Shown: positions 1 to 12,452 of the stretch, piece by piece | Layout: every line of letters begins with the position of its first letter | How positions within the stretch are numbered: the first letter of the stretch is position 1 | Assembly: GCA_035695065.1 (NCBI GenBank) | Contig: DASSEW010000081.1 | Location: 1-36,793, forward strand | Length of the DNA stretch: 36,793 nt | Direction: 5' to 3' | Source: 66-474 sp035695065 | GTDB lineage: Bacteria > Pseudomonadota > Gammaproteobacteria > Xanthomonadales > Rhodanobacteraceae | Made by a program: the position numbers and the translations under genes | The notes under the pieces: generated by a model | Databases searched by the model: none | What the model was told of the DNA's origin: nothing | Seen by the model: only the letters and a program-made list of their open reading frames with translations

Positions 1-2646
<2,646 letters not shown>

Positions 2647-2810
2647 GCAGGTTCTCCTTGTGGACGCGCGCCGCGCCTGACGCGGCGAGTCAGCCCGCAA
2701 TTATCGCGCAAACCAAGCGGTTCCGCGAATTGAAAGCCTTTGCAGGCGGCCTGCAATTGCGCTCAAAGCTGCCGGATGGCGTTTTCCGTGGCGCCTGCTA
2801 CATTCAATCC
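2647..2810. promoter_or_regulatory. Divergent intergenic region acnA / CLC gene
   Basis: These 164 bases separate two divergent genes and should hold both promoters. The acnA Shine-Dalgarno lies at its left edge. On the plus strand TACATT at 2799-2804 fits a -10 box and lies only 6 bases before the CLC ATG, which would make that transcript nearly leaderless. No good -35 partner is visible for it. No known operator was recognised. Confidence 0.4.
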
Positions 2811-4610
2811 ATGGCAGCCGTCGCGCCTTTCTTCCGCCGTCGTTACGAGCAGTGGAAGGCGGAGTCCCTCACCGAGAGCGACTTCCGTCCGAGCGTCAGC
2901 ATCCTCAAGCTGTCCTTCGTCGCGATCTTCATCGGCGCGGCTGCGGCGGTGATCGCCTGGTTGCTGTACCGGGCGATTGGCCTGGTGACAAACATTGCCT
3001 TCGCCGGGCGTTGGGCCTTCGATTTCATCCAGCCGGCGCTGCTGCACCCGCCGGTCTGGGCGATCGTGGTCGCGCCGATCGCGGGCGGCCTGGTCATAGG
3101 GCTGATGGCGCGCTTCGGCACCGAGCGCATCCGCGGGCATGGCATCCCGGAAGCGCTGGAGGCGATCCTCTTCCGGCAGAGCAAGATGCTGTTCAAGGTG
3201 GCGATCCTGAAGCCGATCTCGGCGGCGATCGCGATCGGCACGGGCGGGCCGTTCGGCGCGGAAGGTCCGATCATCATGACCGGCGGTGCGGTCGGTTCGC
3301 TGATCGGACAGGCGTTCTATCTCACCTCGATGGAACGTCGCACCTTGCTGGTGGCCGGCGCCTGCGCAGGCATGGCGGCGACCTTCGCCACCCCGATCGC
3401 GGCGACGCTGGTGGCGGTCGAGTTGCTGCTGTTCGAATGGCGCCCGCGCAGCACCATCCCGGTCGCGGTCGCGTGTTTCGTCGCGGACGCGCTGCGCCCC
3501 TACCTGATCGGCCCCGGTCCGCTGTTCCCGCTGCACGTACAGTTCCACATCCATCCGGTGATACTGGGGCTTGCGGCGGTCTGCGGCATCTTTGCCGGCG
3601 TGTTCGCCACGGTGATCACTTCGGCGGTGTATTTCGTCGAGGACAGCTTCCACAAGCTGCCGATCCACTGGATGTGGTGGCCGGCCATCGGTGCGCTGGC
3701 GGTGGGCGTTGGCGGCGTGTTCGAGCCGCAGGCGCTGGGCGTGGGTTACGACGTGATCGACAAGCTGCTGACCGGACAACTCGTCGGCATCGCAATTTTG
3801 GTCTTCATGGTCGTGAAGTCGCTGATGTGGATCATCTACCTGGGCTCGGGCACCTCGGGTGGCGTGCTGGCGCCCTTGCTTGCGCTGGGAGCGGGCCTGG
3901 GCGGACTGGAAGCGATGTTCTTTCCCGGCAACGACCCGCTGTTGTGGCCGCTGCTGGGCATGTGCGCGATCCTGGCCGGCATGATGCGCATGCCATTCAC
4001 CGCGATCCTGTTCGCGCTCGAACTCACCCGCAATGCCAGTGCCCTGCCGGCGCTGCTGGTCGCCTGCATCACCGCCTATTGCGTCAGCGTGTTCCTGATG
4101 AAACGCTCGATCCTGACCGAAAAGGTCGCGCGGCGCGGGTTCCAGATCTTCCGCGAGTATTCGGTCAACCGGCTGGAGTTGACGCCGGTGCGGGACGTGA
4201 TGAGCACGCAACTGGTGACCATCCGCGGCGACACGACGGTGCGCGAAGCCGCCGAGCGCTGGTTCGGCCCCGACCAGAAATACCGCGCCTATCCGGTAGT
4301 GGATGCGCAAGGCGCGCTGGTGAACGTGATCACCCGCCAGGACGTGCAGCGGCTGCGCGAAGAAGATCCTGCCGGCGCAAAGACGCTCGCCGAAGCGATG
4401 CACAAGGAGCCGGTGGTGGCCTTCCCGAACGAAAGCTGCCAGAGCGTGGCGATCCGCGCGGCGGTGGAGAAACTCGAGCGCATCCCGGTGGTGGACGCGG
4501 ACAAACGCACGCTGCTCGGCATCGTCAGCCGCTACGACCTGCTGAAACCGTACACGCATTACCACGACGAAGAAAAAGTGCGCGAGCGCAGTTTCCGCAA
4601 CTCCGGTTAG
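2811..4610 (+). CDS. CLC-family chloride channel/antiporter with CBS pair
   Basis: Integral membrane anion channel or H+/anion antiporter, 599 residues. The three CLC selectivity segments are present: RGHGIPEA (residues 108-115), GAEGP (149-153) with the gating glutamate at Glu151, and GTSGGVLAPLLALGA (347-361). About ten hydrophobic segments cover residues 34-430. Two CBS domains follow at about 460-515 and 527-582 and may bind adenine nucleotides. The position of the chloride-binding Ser in GSGIP is His110 here, so the preferred anion cannot be assumed to be chloride. ATG 2811 was chosen because the upstream extension of the frame is not membrane-like or conserved in character. There is no evident Shine-Dalgarno, which agrees with a near-leaderless transcript. 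Confidence 0.9.
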   Translation: MAAVAPFFRRRYEQWKAESLTESDFRPSVSILKLSFVAIFIGAAAAVIAWLLYRAIGLVTNIAFAGRWAFDFIQPALLHPPVWAIVVAPIAGGLVIGLMARFGTERIRGHGIPEALEAILFRQSKMLFKVAILKPISAAIAIGTGGPFGAEGPIIMTGGAVGSLIGQAFYLTSMERRTLLVAGACAGMAATFATPIAATLVAVELLLFEWRPRSTIPVAVACFVADALRPYLIGPGPLFPLHVQFHIHPVILGLAAVCGIFAGVFATVITSAVYFVEDSFHKLPIHWMWWPAIGALAVGVGGVFEPQALGVGYDVIDKLLTGQLVGIAILVFMVVKSLMWIIYLGSGTSGGVLAPLLALGAGLGGLEAMFFPGNDPLLWPLLGMCAILAGMMRMPFTAILFALELTRNASALPALLVACITAYCVSVFLMKRSILTEKVARRGFQIFREYSVNRLELTPVRDVMSTQLVTIRGDTTVREAAERWFGPDQKYRAYPVVDAQGALVNVITRQDVQRLREEDPAGAKTLAEAMHKEPVVAFPNESCQSVAIRAAVEKLERIPVVDADKRTLLGIVSRYDLLKPYTHYHDEEKVRERSFRNSG

Positions 4611-4619
4611 AAAGCCACC

Positions 4620-4814
4620 ATGCGCCTGATGAAACTTCGTAGATGGCCAGCCGCGATAGTGTCGATCGTCGTTGCATTGGCTGCATTGGCAATGTTCGTC
4701 TGTCTCGGGTACAAGATCATCGGCCTCGCCGGCGCCGGTGGCGTGATTATCCTTCTGGCTGGACTGGCAGTACACGCCACCATGGTGAAGGCAGAGGACG
4801 ATTCAATTGAATGA
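4620..4814 (+). CDS. Small two-helix membrane protein, unknown function
   Basis: Predicted 64-residue protein. A basic N-terminus (MRLMKLRRW) is followed by two hydrophobic stretches at about residues 11-30 and 33-53 and a short acidic tail (KAEDDSIE). It starts 9 bases after the CLC stop, so it may be co-transcribed. A second ATG at 4629 is equally possible, and neither has a strong ribosome site. Codons such as AGA, ATA and CCA make it less biased than its neighbours, so it is either a recent or weakly expressed gene or a chance frame. The family was not recognised. It ends 9 bases before the convergent hflD stop. Confidence 0.5.
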   Translation: MRLMKLRRWPAAIVSIVVALAALAMFVCLGYKIIGLAGAGGVIILLAGLAVHATMVKAEDDSIE

Positions 4815-4823
4815 AACGCGGCA

Positions 4824-5447
4824 TTAGCCGTCGCCAAGCATCGTGCGCGTGAGCATGCCGCGCGCAAGCATGGCTTCGCGGCGCGGGCGCAACAGCAGGT
4901 GCCAGCGACGGCCGCCGAGCTGGCGCCACAGCACCGCCGCGCGCACCGCCGCCAGCAGCAGCGCGCGGATGCGCTGCACCTGCGCGGGCTGGTGCAGGTA
5001 GAGCGGATTGCCGATCACCATCACGCGCGGCCGCAGGTTGGAAAGATTTTCCGCGTACAGGTCCGCCGCGCGCGCCAGGACCGTGGGATGCGTGGGCCCG
5101 AAGTGCACGAGCTGGCGCTGCATCCCCTGCAGGTCGGCCTGCAATGCGTCCACCACGGCGCGGTGACGATGCAGCGAACGCTCCAGCCGCAGGATCGCGA
5201 ACACGATCCGCAGCAGCACCGGGTCTCGCGGGCTGCCGTCGATCTGCGTGATCAATACGCGCAGGCCTTCGCGCACGTTGCCGACGCCGCCATAAATGTC
5301 GGCGGCGCTCTCGCTCTCCAGCTTGAAGATCGAAGCCATGCAGGTTTCGAGTTCGAGCGGATCGCAGTCGCCCTCGGTCGCCAGCGAGCGCACCAGGCTC
5401 ACGGCCTGGAACAGCCCGGCCAGCGCGATGACGCGCGCCTCGTTCAT
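4824..5447 (-). CDS. hflD: HflD-like protein
   Basis: Predicted 207-residue, largely helical protein of the HflD (YcfC) family. In E. coli HflD is a membrane-associated protein that affects the lambda lysogeny decision by binding CII; its ordinary cellular job is unclear. The body (MNEARVIALAGLFQAVSLVR at the start, then DIYGGVGNVREGLRVLI) matches the family. The ATG at 5445-5447 overlaps the mnmA stop as ATGA, implying translational coupling. A longer frame would start inside mnmA and is not needed. The last gene of the nudJ-mnmA-hflD operon, an order also found in E. coli, which supports the call despite weak sequence conservation in this family. Confidence 0.87.
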   Translation of the reverse strand: MNEARVIALAGLFQAVSLVRSLATEGDCDPLELETCMASIFKLESESAADIYGGVGNVREGLRVLITQIDGSPRDPVLLRIVFAILRLERSLHRHRAVVDALQADLQGMQRQLVHFGPTHPTVLARAADLYAENLSNLRPRVMVIGNPLYLHQPAQVQRIRALLLAAVRAAVLWRQLGGRRWHLLLRPRREAMLARGMLTRTMLGDG

Positions 5448-6535
5448 GCCGCCACCTTCGGTGCATCCGTTGCGGCGATCACGCCGCCGCCGAGGCACTC
5501 CTCGCCGGCGTAGAACACCACCGACTGGCCGGGCGCCACCGCGCGTTGCGGCTGCTCGAAACGCACTTCGATTTGCCCATCCATCCTGTTGACCGTACAG
5601 GCTTGCAGCGGCTGACGATAACGCGTCATCGCGGTACAGGTCAGGGGCACGGAGGGCTCATGGCCTGCGATCCAGTGGACCTGTTCCGCGCGCAAACTAT
5701 GCGACATCAGCCAGCGGTTCTGCGCGCCTTGCGCCACATGGACGAGATTCGCCTGCACGTCCTTGCCGACCACGTACCACGGTTCCGGCGTTGCACCTGC
5801 GCGTCCGCCGATCGCAAGCCCGGTGCGCTGGCCGGGGGTGTAGAACATCGCGCCATGGTGCTCGCCCAGGATTTCGCCTTCCGGCGTGCGCAGCTCGCCC
5901 GGTTGCGCGGGCAGGTATTTCGAGAGGAACTCGCGGAAGTCGCGCTCGCCGATGAAACAAATGCCGGTGGAGTCCTTTTTTGCATGCACCGCGAAACCAG
6001 CTTCCCGCGCAAATTTCCGGACCTCGTCCTTGTGCAGGCCGCCGAGCGGAAACAGCGCGGCGCCAAGCTGTTCCTGATCCAGCGCGTGCAGGAAATAGGT
6101 CTGATCCTTGTTGCCGTCGGACGCGCGCAGCAGTTTCCAGCGGCCATCCGCGTGCGCCACGCGCGCGTAATGGCCGGTGGCGATCTTCTCCGCGCCGAGC
6201 TCGCGCGCGGCGTCCAGGAAAGTGCGGAACTTGATCTCGCGGTTGCATAGCACGTCCGGGTTGGGCGTGCGGCCCGCGCGGTATTCGGAAAGGAAATGCG
6301 CGAACACGCGTTCGCGGTATTCGCGCGCAAAGTTGCGCGGGTGGAACGGAATGCCGAGCCTGGCGCACACGGCCAGTGCGTCCTTGCGATCCTCGTCGGC
6401 GCGGCACGCCGAATCGGGCTCGTCGTCTTCCCAGTTCTGCATGAACATGCCCGCGAGTTGGTGGCCCTCGCGCTGCAACAGCAGTGCCGCAACCGAGGAA
6501 TCCACGCCGCCGGACATGCCGACCATCACGTGCAC
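5444..6535 (-). CDS. mnmA: tRNA-specific 2-thiouridylase
   Basis: Makes the 2-thio group of (c)mnm5s2U34 in the wobble position of Lys, Glu and Gln tRNAs, taking sulfur from the TusE relay and activating the base with ATP. The 363-residue protein has the PP-loop SGGVDSS (8-14), the catalytic Cys97 in PDVLCNREIKF and the second catalytic Cys193 in STGICFIG; TGHYAR (120-125) is also typical. Full length compared with the E. coli enzyme (368). Its start overlaps the 3' end of nudJ by 10 bases and its stop overlaps the hflD ATG, so the three genes are almost certainly one transcript. Confidence 0.97.
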   Translation of the reverse strand: MHVMVGMSGGVDSSVAALLLQREGHQLAGMFMQNWEDDEPDSACRADEDRKDALAVCARLGIPFHPRNFAREYRERVFAHFLSEYRAGRTPNPDVLCNREIKFRTFLDAARELGAEKIATGHYARVAHADGRWKLLRASDGNKDQTYFLHALDQEQLGAALFPLGGLHKDEVRKFAREAGFAVHAKKDSTGICFIGERDFREFLSKYLPAQPGELRTPEGEILGEHHGAMFYTPGQRTGLAIGGRAGATPEPWYVVGKDVQANLVHVAQGAQNRWLMSHSLRAEQVHWIAGHEPSVPLTCTAMTRYRQPLQACTVNRMDGQIEVRFEQPQRAVAPGQSVVFYAGEECLGGGVIAATDAPKVAA

Positions 6536-7014
6536 GCCGAAGCTCCCGCATGCGCGCCGGAAATCGCGGACAGCGGCAGGCGCTGTCCCGCCAGCCAGTC
6601 CTCCAGCGTATGCAGCACCAGCGGGCTGCGCAGACGTGCGCCCAGTGCCGCGATTTCTGGATAGCCCAGCCAGTGCGCGCGCACGATGCCTTCGTCCAGC
6701 GGGCGCCGTGGATCATGCCGCAGCGGTTTCGCGGCGACGGCGAAGCGCACGATGTGGGCCGCGTGCTCCGGGCTTTCGTACTGGCGAACGCCGATGAAGG
6801 ATTCCAGCTCGATTTCCCAGCCGGTTTCCTCGAGCGTTTCGCGACAGGCTGCCTGCAACAGGCTCTCGCCGGGTTCGAGATGGCCGGCCGGCTGGTTGAA
6901 AAGCAGCGCGCCGCGCACATCTTCCTCGACCATCAGGAAGCGGTCCTGCCGGTGCACCACGCAGGCGACGGTGACGTGCGGACACCAGATGTCGCTGGAA
7001 TCGGAAACTGGCAT
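6526..7014 (-). CDS. nudJ: Nudix hydrolase, NudJ-like
   Basis: Predicted 162-residue pyrophosphohydrolase. The Nudix box runs from Gly44 (GHLEPGE) to Gly65 (RETLEETGW), with the metal-binding REx2EE glutamates at Glu59, Glu62 and Glu63. E. coli NudJ hydrolyses nucleoside tri- and diphosphates and the thiamine precursor HMP-PP; the substrate here is inferred from family and position only. First gene of nudJ-mnmA-hflD. No clear Shine-Dalgarno precedes ATG 7014. The 153-base gap to the divergent clpS must contain its promoter. The C-terminal 20 residues are rich in Ala, Gly and Ser and overlap mnmA. Confidence 0.9.
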   Translation of the reverse strand: MPVSDSSDIWCPHVTVACVVHRQDRFLMVEEDVRGALLFNQPAGHLEPGESLLQAACRETLEETGWEIELESFIGVRQYESPEHAAHIVRFAVAAKPLRHDPRRPLDEGIVRAHWLGYPEIAALGARLRSPLVLHTLEDWLAGQRLPLSAISGAHAGASACT

Positions 7015-7134
7015 GAAGTCTGAATCGGTGTGTTGAAGCGGCCCTGCAATTCAGCGCCGGGAATGGAAAAAACTTCCACATTCTGCCATCACCGGCACGG
7101 TCGCGGATCACGCTTCGTGCCCGAATGCGCAGCG

Positions 7135-7140
7135 TATACT
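7135..7140 (+). promoter_or_regulatory. -10 box for clpS-clpA
   Basis: TATACT, five of six matches to TATAAT, placed 27 bases before the clpS ATG in the divergent nudJ/clpS gap. No convincing -35 element lies 16-18 bases upstream, so the start site is a prediction. Confidence 0.45.
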
Positions 7141-7167
7141 CGGCCCAGGGCAACCCACTTCCCAAGC

Positions 7168-7500
7168 ATGGCTCCAACCCAACGACACGATCCCGAATCC
7201 GACCACGAGCATGGTCTCGCCGTGGAAACGGCGAAGCCGGAGACGGCACGGCCGCCGCTGTATCAGGTGGTGCTGTTGAACGATGACTACACGCCGATGG
7301 AATTCGTGGTGGCGGTGCTGGAGACCTTCTTCAACATGAATCGCGAACGCGCCACCCAGATCATGTTGCACGTGCATACGCGCGGCAAGGGCGTGTGCGG
7401 CGTTTTCACGCGCGAAGTTGCAGAAAGCAAGGTGACGCAGGTGAATGAATTCTCACGCAGCCATCAACATCCCTTGCTGTGCACTATGGAAAAACTTTGA
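7168..7500 (+). CDS. clpS: ClpS adaptor of the ClpAP protease
   Basis: Delivers N-end-rule substrates (Leu, Phe, Tyr, Trp at the N-terminus) to ClpA. The 110-residue protein has a disordered N-terminal tail of about 30 residues, then the conserved core LYQVVLLNDDYTPMEFV (31-47) with the Asn38-Asp39 pair that holds the substrate amino group, and His70 in MLHVHTRGKG. It ends in the usual HPLLCTMEKL. ATG 7168 was preferred over upstream possibilities because the extension is not ClpS-like and would include the -10 box. clpA follows after 59 bases, the standard pairing. Confidence 0.96.
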   Translation: MAPTQRHDPESDHEHGLAVETAKPETARPPLYQVVLLNDDYTPMEFVVAVLETFFNMNRERATQIMLHVHTRGKGVCGVFTREVAESKVTQVNEFSRSHQHPLLCTMEKL

Positions 7501-7559
7501 GCGACCCCATATCGAAGCCAGCGGGATTTTCCCGAAATGCTTTGAAGTGAGAACCCAAG

Positions 7560-9827
<2,268 letters not shown>

Positions 9828-9850
9828 GCCGGTTCGATACGATGCAAACG

Positions 9851-9880
9851 AAAACGGCGGCCTGTGGCCGCCGTTTTTTT
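9851..9880 (+). terminator. Rho-independent terminator after clpA
   Basis: A perfect 12-bp stem (AAAACGGCGGCC with GGCCGCCGTTTT), loop TGT, then a run of seven T. The A-tract on the left makes it able to work in both directions, so it may also stop transcripts of the convergent infA. Confidence 0.93.
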
Positions 9881-9937
9881 GCAGGGCGGGTTTCAACCCG
9901 CTGCCGATGACTCTCGGCGCGTCAAGACCCGCCCTAC
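9881..9937. repeat. REP-like inverted repeat, copy 1
   Basis: Two small hairpins in inverted arrangement: GCGGGTT/AACCCGC with a 2-base loop (9886-9901), and GGCGCGTC/GACCCGCC with one mismatch (9916-9933). The outer ends are GCAGGGCGG and CCGCCCTAC. The right end is identical over 9 bases to that of a second copy at 20658-20754. It sits between the clpA terminator and the infA stop. Confidence 0.7.
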
Positions 9938-9939
9938 GA

Positions 9940-10158
9940 TCATTTCGACCGGTACGTGATCCGCCCCTTGGTCAGGTCGTACGGCGTCATCTCCACCTTG
10001 ACCTTGTCGCCGGTCAGGATGCGGATGTAATGCTTGCGCATGCGGCCGGAGATGTGGGCGATCACCACGTGCCCGTTCTCCAATTGCACGCGGAACATGG
10101 TGTTGGGCAGGGTTTCCAGCACCGTGCCTTCCATCTCGATGACGTCGTCTTTGGCCAT
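9940..10158 (-). CDS. infA: Translation initiation factor IF-1
   Basis: 72-residue OB-fold protein that binds the A site of the 30S subunit during initiation with IF-2 and IF-3. The sequence MAKDDVIEMEGTVLETLPN and the later GRMRKHYIRILTGDKVKVE are textbook IF-1. Its location next to clpA in convergent orientation is the same as in E. coli and many gammaproteobacteria. The start ATG 10158 is fixed by the conserved N-terminus. Confidence 0.98.
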   Translation of the reverse strand: MAKDDVIEMEGTVLETLPNTMFRVQLENGHVVIAHISGRMRKHYIRILTGDKVKVEMTPYDLTKGRITYRSK

Positions 10159-10237
10159 GTGCTCCGGCAGTCAGAGGGCGGCAACGGCCGCGCAAGCCGC
10201 ACATTCTGCCATGCGCGGGGATTCCGGGAAAGCGTGC

Positions 10238-10513
10238 TCAGCCGAAGTGTTTTTCGAACTGCTTCTGGATTTCCTGCTCGATCGTGCCCTTGAGCATGCC
10301 GACCATCATGCCCAGGCGGGCGTGCATGCGGACGTTCTCCTCCCCGACTTCGATCCGGCCCTCGATCCCGGCGCGCCGAACCAGCAGGGTGTCGCCTTGC
10401 CACTCGGTCTGCACGCCATAGCGGCGGACCAGATCCGCGCCGATTCCCGAAACGATTTCGCGGGCGCGTTCGCGGCCGAGGTCATGCCGTTTCGTTACAT
10501 CGATAATCGCCAT
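10238..10513 (-). CDS. Polyhydroxyalkanoic acid system-type small protein
   Basis: Predicted 91-residue protein. Its pattern (MAIIDVTKRHDLGRERAREI, then YGVQTEWQGDTLLVRR and GRIEVGEENVRMHARLG) matches my recollection of the PHA_gran_rgn family, small proteins linked to polyhydroxyalkanoate granules in some species but also found in organisms without known PHA genes. No PHA synthase is in the window, so a granule role is not shown. Soluble, no signal peptide. It lies 79 bases upstream of infA on the same strand and 61 bases from the divergent FHA gene. Confidence 0.75.
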   Translation of the reverse strand: MAIIDVTKRHDLGRERAREIVSGIGADLVRRYGVQTEWQGDTLLVRRAGIEGRIEVGEENVRMHARLGMMVGMLKGTIEQEIQKQFEKHFG

Positions 10514-10544
10514 CTGCGGTTCCGATAAGCCGGTTCCGCCATGT

Positions 10545-10550
10545 TACAGT
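10545..10550 (+). promoter_or_regulatory. Possible -10 box for the FHA gene
   Basis: TACAGT, 24 bases before the FHA-protein ATG, in the 61-base divergent gap. It fits the TAnnnT pattern that recurs upstream of several genes here. No matching -35 is evident. Confidence 0.3.
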
Positions 10551-10574
10551 GCACCGGCACTTGACGGACCTTTC

Positions 10575-11330
10575 ATGCGCATCGGCTTCGCCAACAGCAA
10601 TCGCGAACCCTTCCGCAGCGCCGGTGCGCGCGTGCGCGTCGGCCGCGCGGAAGGGAACGATCTGGTGCTGGGCGGAACGGGGATCGCGGAGCGCCATCTG
10701 GCGATCTCGGAAGACCGCCGCGGTCTGGTGCTGGAAGTGCTGCCGGGCGCGCAACACGTTTACGTCAATGCGCGCCCGGTGCGCGAGCGCGCGCTGCTGC
10801 GCTACGGCGACGTGCTGAGCGTCGGCGGCTGCAAACTGGCCATGCTGCCGGACGATGCATCCGAAGACGTCACTGCGTCACGGTCGCTGCAGCACGATGG
10901 CGCGCGTCCGGGTTATGCGGCGCTGAGGGCAGTGTCCGGAGCGTTGTCGGGCCGGCTGCTGCCGATCGAAGGCAAGCTGATGCTGGGCGGACGCGGTTTC
11001 GCGCCGGCGGGCATGCCGCAATGCGAATTCAAGCTGGACAAGGGCGGCGTGCGCCTGGACGCCGATGCGCAGGTGACCGTCAATGGCTCGCCGCGCAAAC
11101 GCGCCGTGCTGCAGGCGGGAGACCAGCTCGCCATGGGCGAACACCGCTTCGTGCTGGAAGCGCCGGGGCTGCAGGCGGCCGTGCTGGCTGCGCAGGAAGC
11201 GGATCACGAACCGCTGCCGCCGATACTCGCTTTCGAACCGCGCAGTTCGCGCGCGGAGTTGTGGTGGTTGCTGGGCACGGCCGCGGTGCTGGCCGCCGTC
11301 ATCGCGGTGCTGTTGTGGTGGAAACATTGA
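10575..11330 (+). CDS. FHA-domain protein with C-terminal membrane anchor
   Basis: Predicted 251-residue protein. The N-terminal FHA domain (about 1-90) shows VGRAEGNDLVL, the ERH core (residues 39-41) and VNARPV (64-69) before RYGDVLSVG; FHA domains bind phosphothreonine. A second, degenerate FHA-like unit (about 115-195) keeps VTVNG and AGDQLAMGEHRFVL but lacks a clear Arg/Ser/His phospho-site. A single transmembrane helix at 229-248 would tether it with the FHA parts in the cytoplasm. No kinase or phosphatase gene is nearby, so the partner is unknown. serC follows 26 bases later and may share the transcript. Confidence 0.78.
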   Translation: MRIGFANSNREPFRSAGARVRVGRAEGNDLVLGGTGIAERHLAISEDRRGLVLEVLPGAQHVYVNARPVRERALLRYGDVLSVGGCKLAMLPDDASEDVTASRSLQHDGARPGYAALRAVSGALSGRLLPIEGKLMLGGRGFAPAGMPQCEFKLDKGGVRLDADAQVTVNGSPRKRAVLQAGDQLAMGEHRFVLEAPGLQAAVLAAQEADHEPLPPILAFEPRSSRAELWWLLGTAAVLAAVIAVLLWWKH

Positions 11331-11356
11331 CGCTGCTCGCCTGATCAGGAGAACCC

Positions 11357-12439
11357 ATGGCACGAGGTTGGAATTTCAGCGCCGGTCCCGCGGCGCTGCC
11401 GGAAGCGGTGTTGCGTCGCGCACAGGACGAATTGCTGGAATGGAACGGCGCACAGGCGTCGGTGATGGAAGTCAGCCATCGCGGCAAGGCCTTCGAGGCG
11501 ATGGCCGCGCAGGCCGAAGCCGATCTTCGCGAACTGCTGGCGATCCCTGCCCATTACAAGGTGCTGTTCCTGCAGGGCGGCGCGACCCAGCATTTCGCAC
11601 AGATCCCGATGAACCTTTGTGCGGATGGCCAGCGCGCGGATTACGTGGTGACCGGGCACTGGAGCGAGAAGGCCTGCAAGGAGGCGGCGATCTATTCGAA
11701 GCCGCATGTGGCCGCGAGTTCCGCCGACTCCAAATTCACCGCGATCCCGCCGCGCGCCTCCTGGGATCTCGACCCGAATGCCGCGTACGTGCACTACACG
11801 CCGAACGAAACCATCCACGGCGTGGAATTCCACGACGTCCCCGACGTGGGCGAGGTGCCGCTGATTGCGGACATGTCGTCCGACATTCTTTCGAGGCCGA
11901 TCGACGTCTCGCGCTTCGGGATGATCTACGCCGGTGCGCAGAAGAACATCGGCCCGTCCGGTCTCGTCGTGATGATCGCGCGCGAGGACCTGCTGGCGCG
12001 TCATCCGCGACCGCTGCCGAAAATCTTCCGCTACGCCGAACACGCCGCCGCGAACTCGATGCTCAACACGCCCAATACCTGGGGCTGGTATCTGGCCGGG
12101 CTCACGTTCCGGTGGCTTAAGGAGCAGGGCGGACTGGAAGCGATGGGGCGGCGCAACCGCGAGAAGGCGGAGACGCTGTACGCCGCGATCGACGGCTCCG
12201 GCGGCTACTACCGCAATCCGGTCGAACCCTCCGCGCGTTCGCACATGAACGTGCCGTTCGTGCTGCACGATGCGGCGCTGGATCCGGTGTTCCTGAAAGA
12301 ATCGGAAGCCGCCGGCCTGCTGGCACTCAAAGGCCATCGCGCGGTCGGCGGCATGCGCGCATCGCTCTACAACGCGTTGCCGATCGAAGGCGTACGTGCG
12401 CTCACCGCATTCATGCGCGATTTCGCGCAGAGGCACTGA
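11357..12439 (+). CDS. serC: Phosphoserine aminotransferase
   Basis: PLP enzyme that converts 3-phosphohydroxypyruvate and glutamate to phosphoserine and 2-oxoglutarate, and also serves pyridoxal phosphate synthesis. Length 360, as in E. coli (362). It opens with WNFSAGPAALP, carries QGGATQHFAQIPMNL (73-87), DMSSDILSRP (172-181) and the PLP lysine Lys196 in YAGAQKNIGPSG. AGGAG lies 6-10 bases before the ATG. The 3' end is 13 bases from the most likely serA start, so the two serine-pathway enzymes are coupled. Confidence 0.97.
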   Translation: MARGWNFSAGPAALPEAVLRRAQDELLEWNGAQASVMEVSHRGKAFEAMAAQAEADLRELLAIPAHYKVLFLQGGATQHFAQIPMNLCADGQRADYVVTGHWSEKACKEAAIYSKPHVAASSADSKFTAIPPRASWDLDPNAAYVHYTPNETIHGVEFHDVPDVGEVPLIADMSSDILSRPIDVSRFGMIYAGAQKNIGPSGLVVMIAREDLLARHPRPLPKIFRYAEHAAANSMLNTPNTWGWYLAGLTFRWLKEQGGLEAMGRRNREKAETLYAAIDGSGGYYRNPVEPSARSHMNVPFVLHDAALDPVFLKESEAAGLLALKGHRAVGGMRASLYNALPIEGVRALTAFMRDFAQRH

Positions 12440-12452
12440 CGTGAGTACGCGC

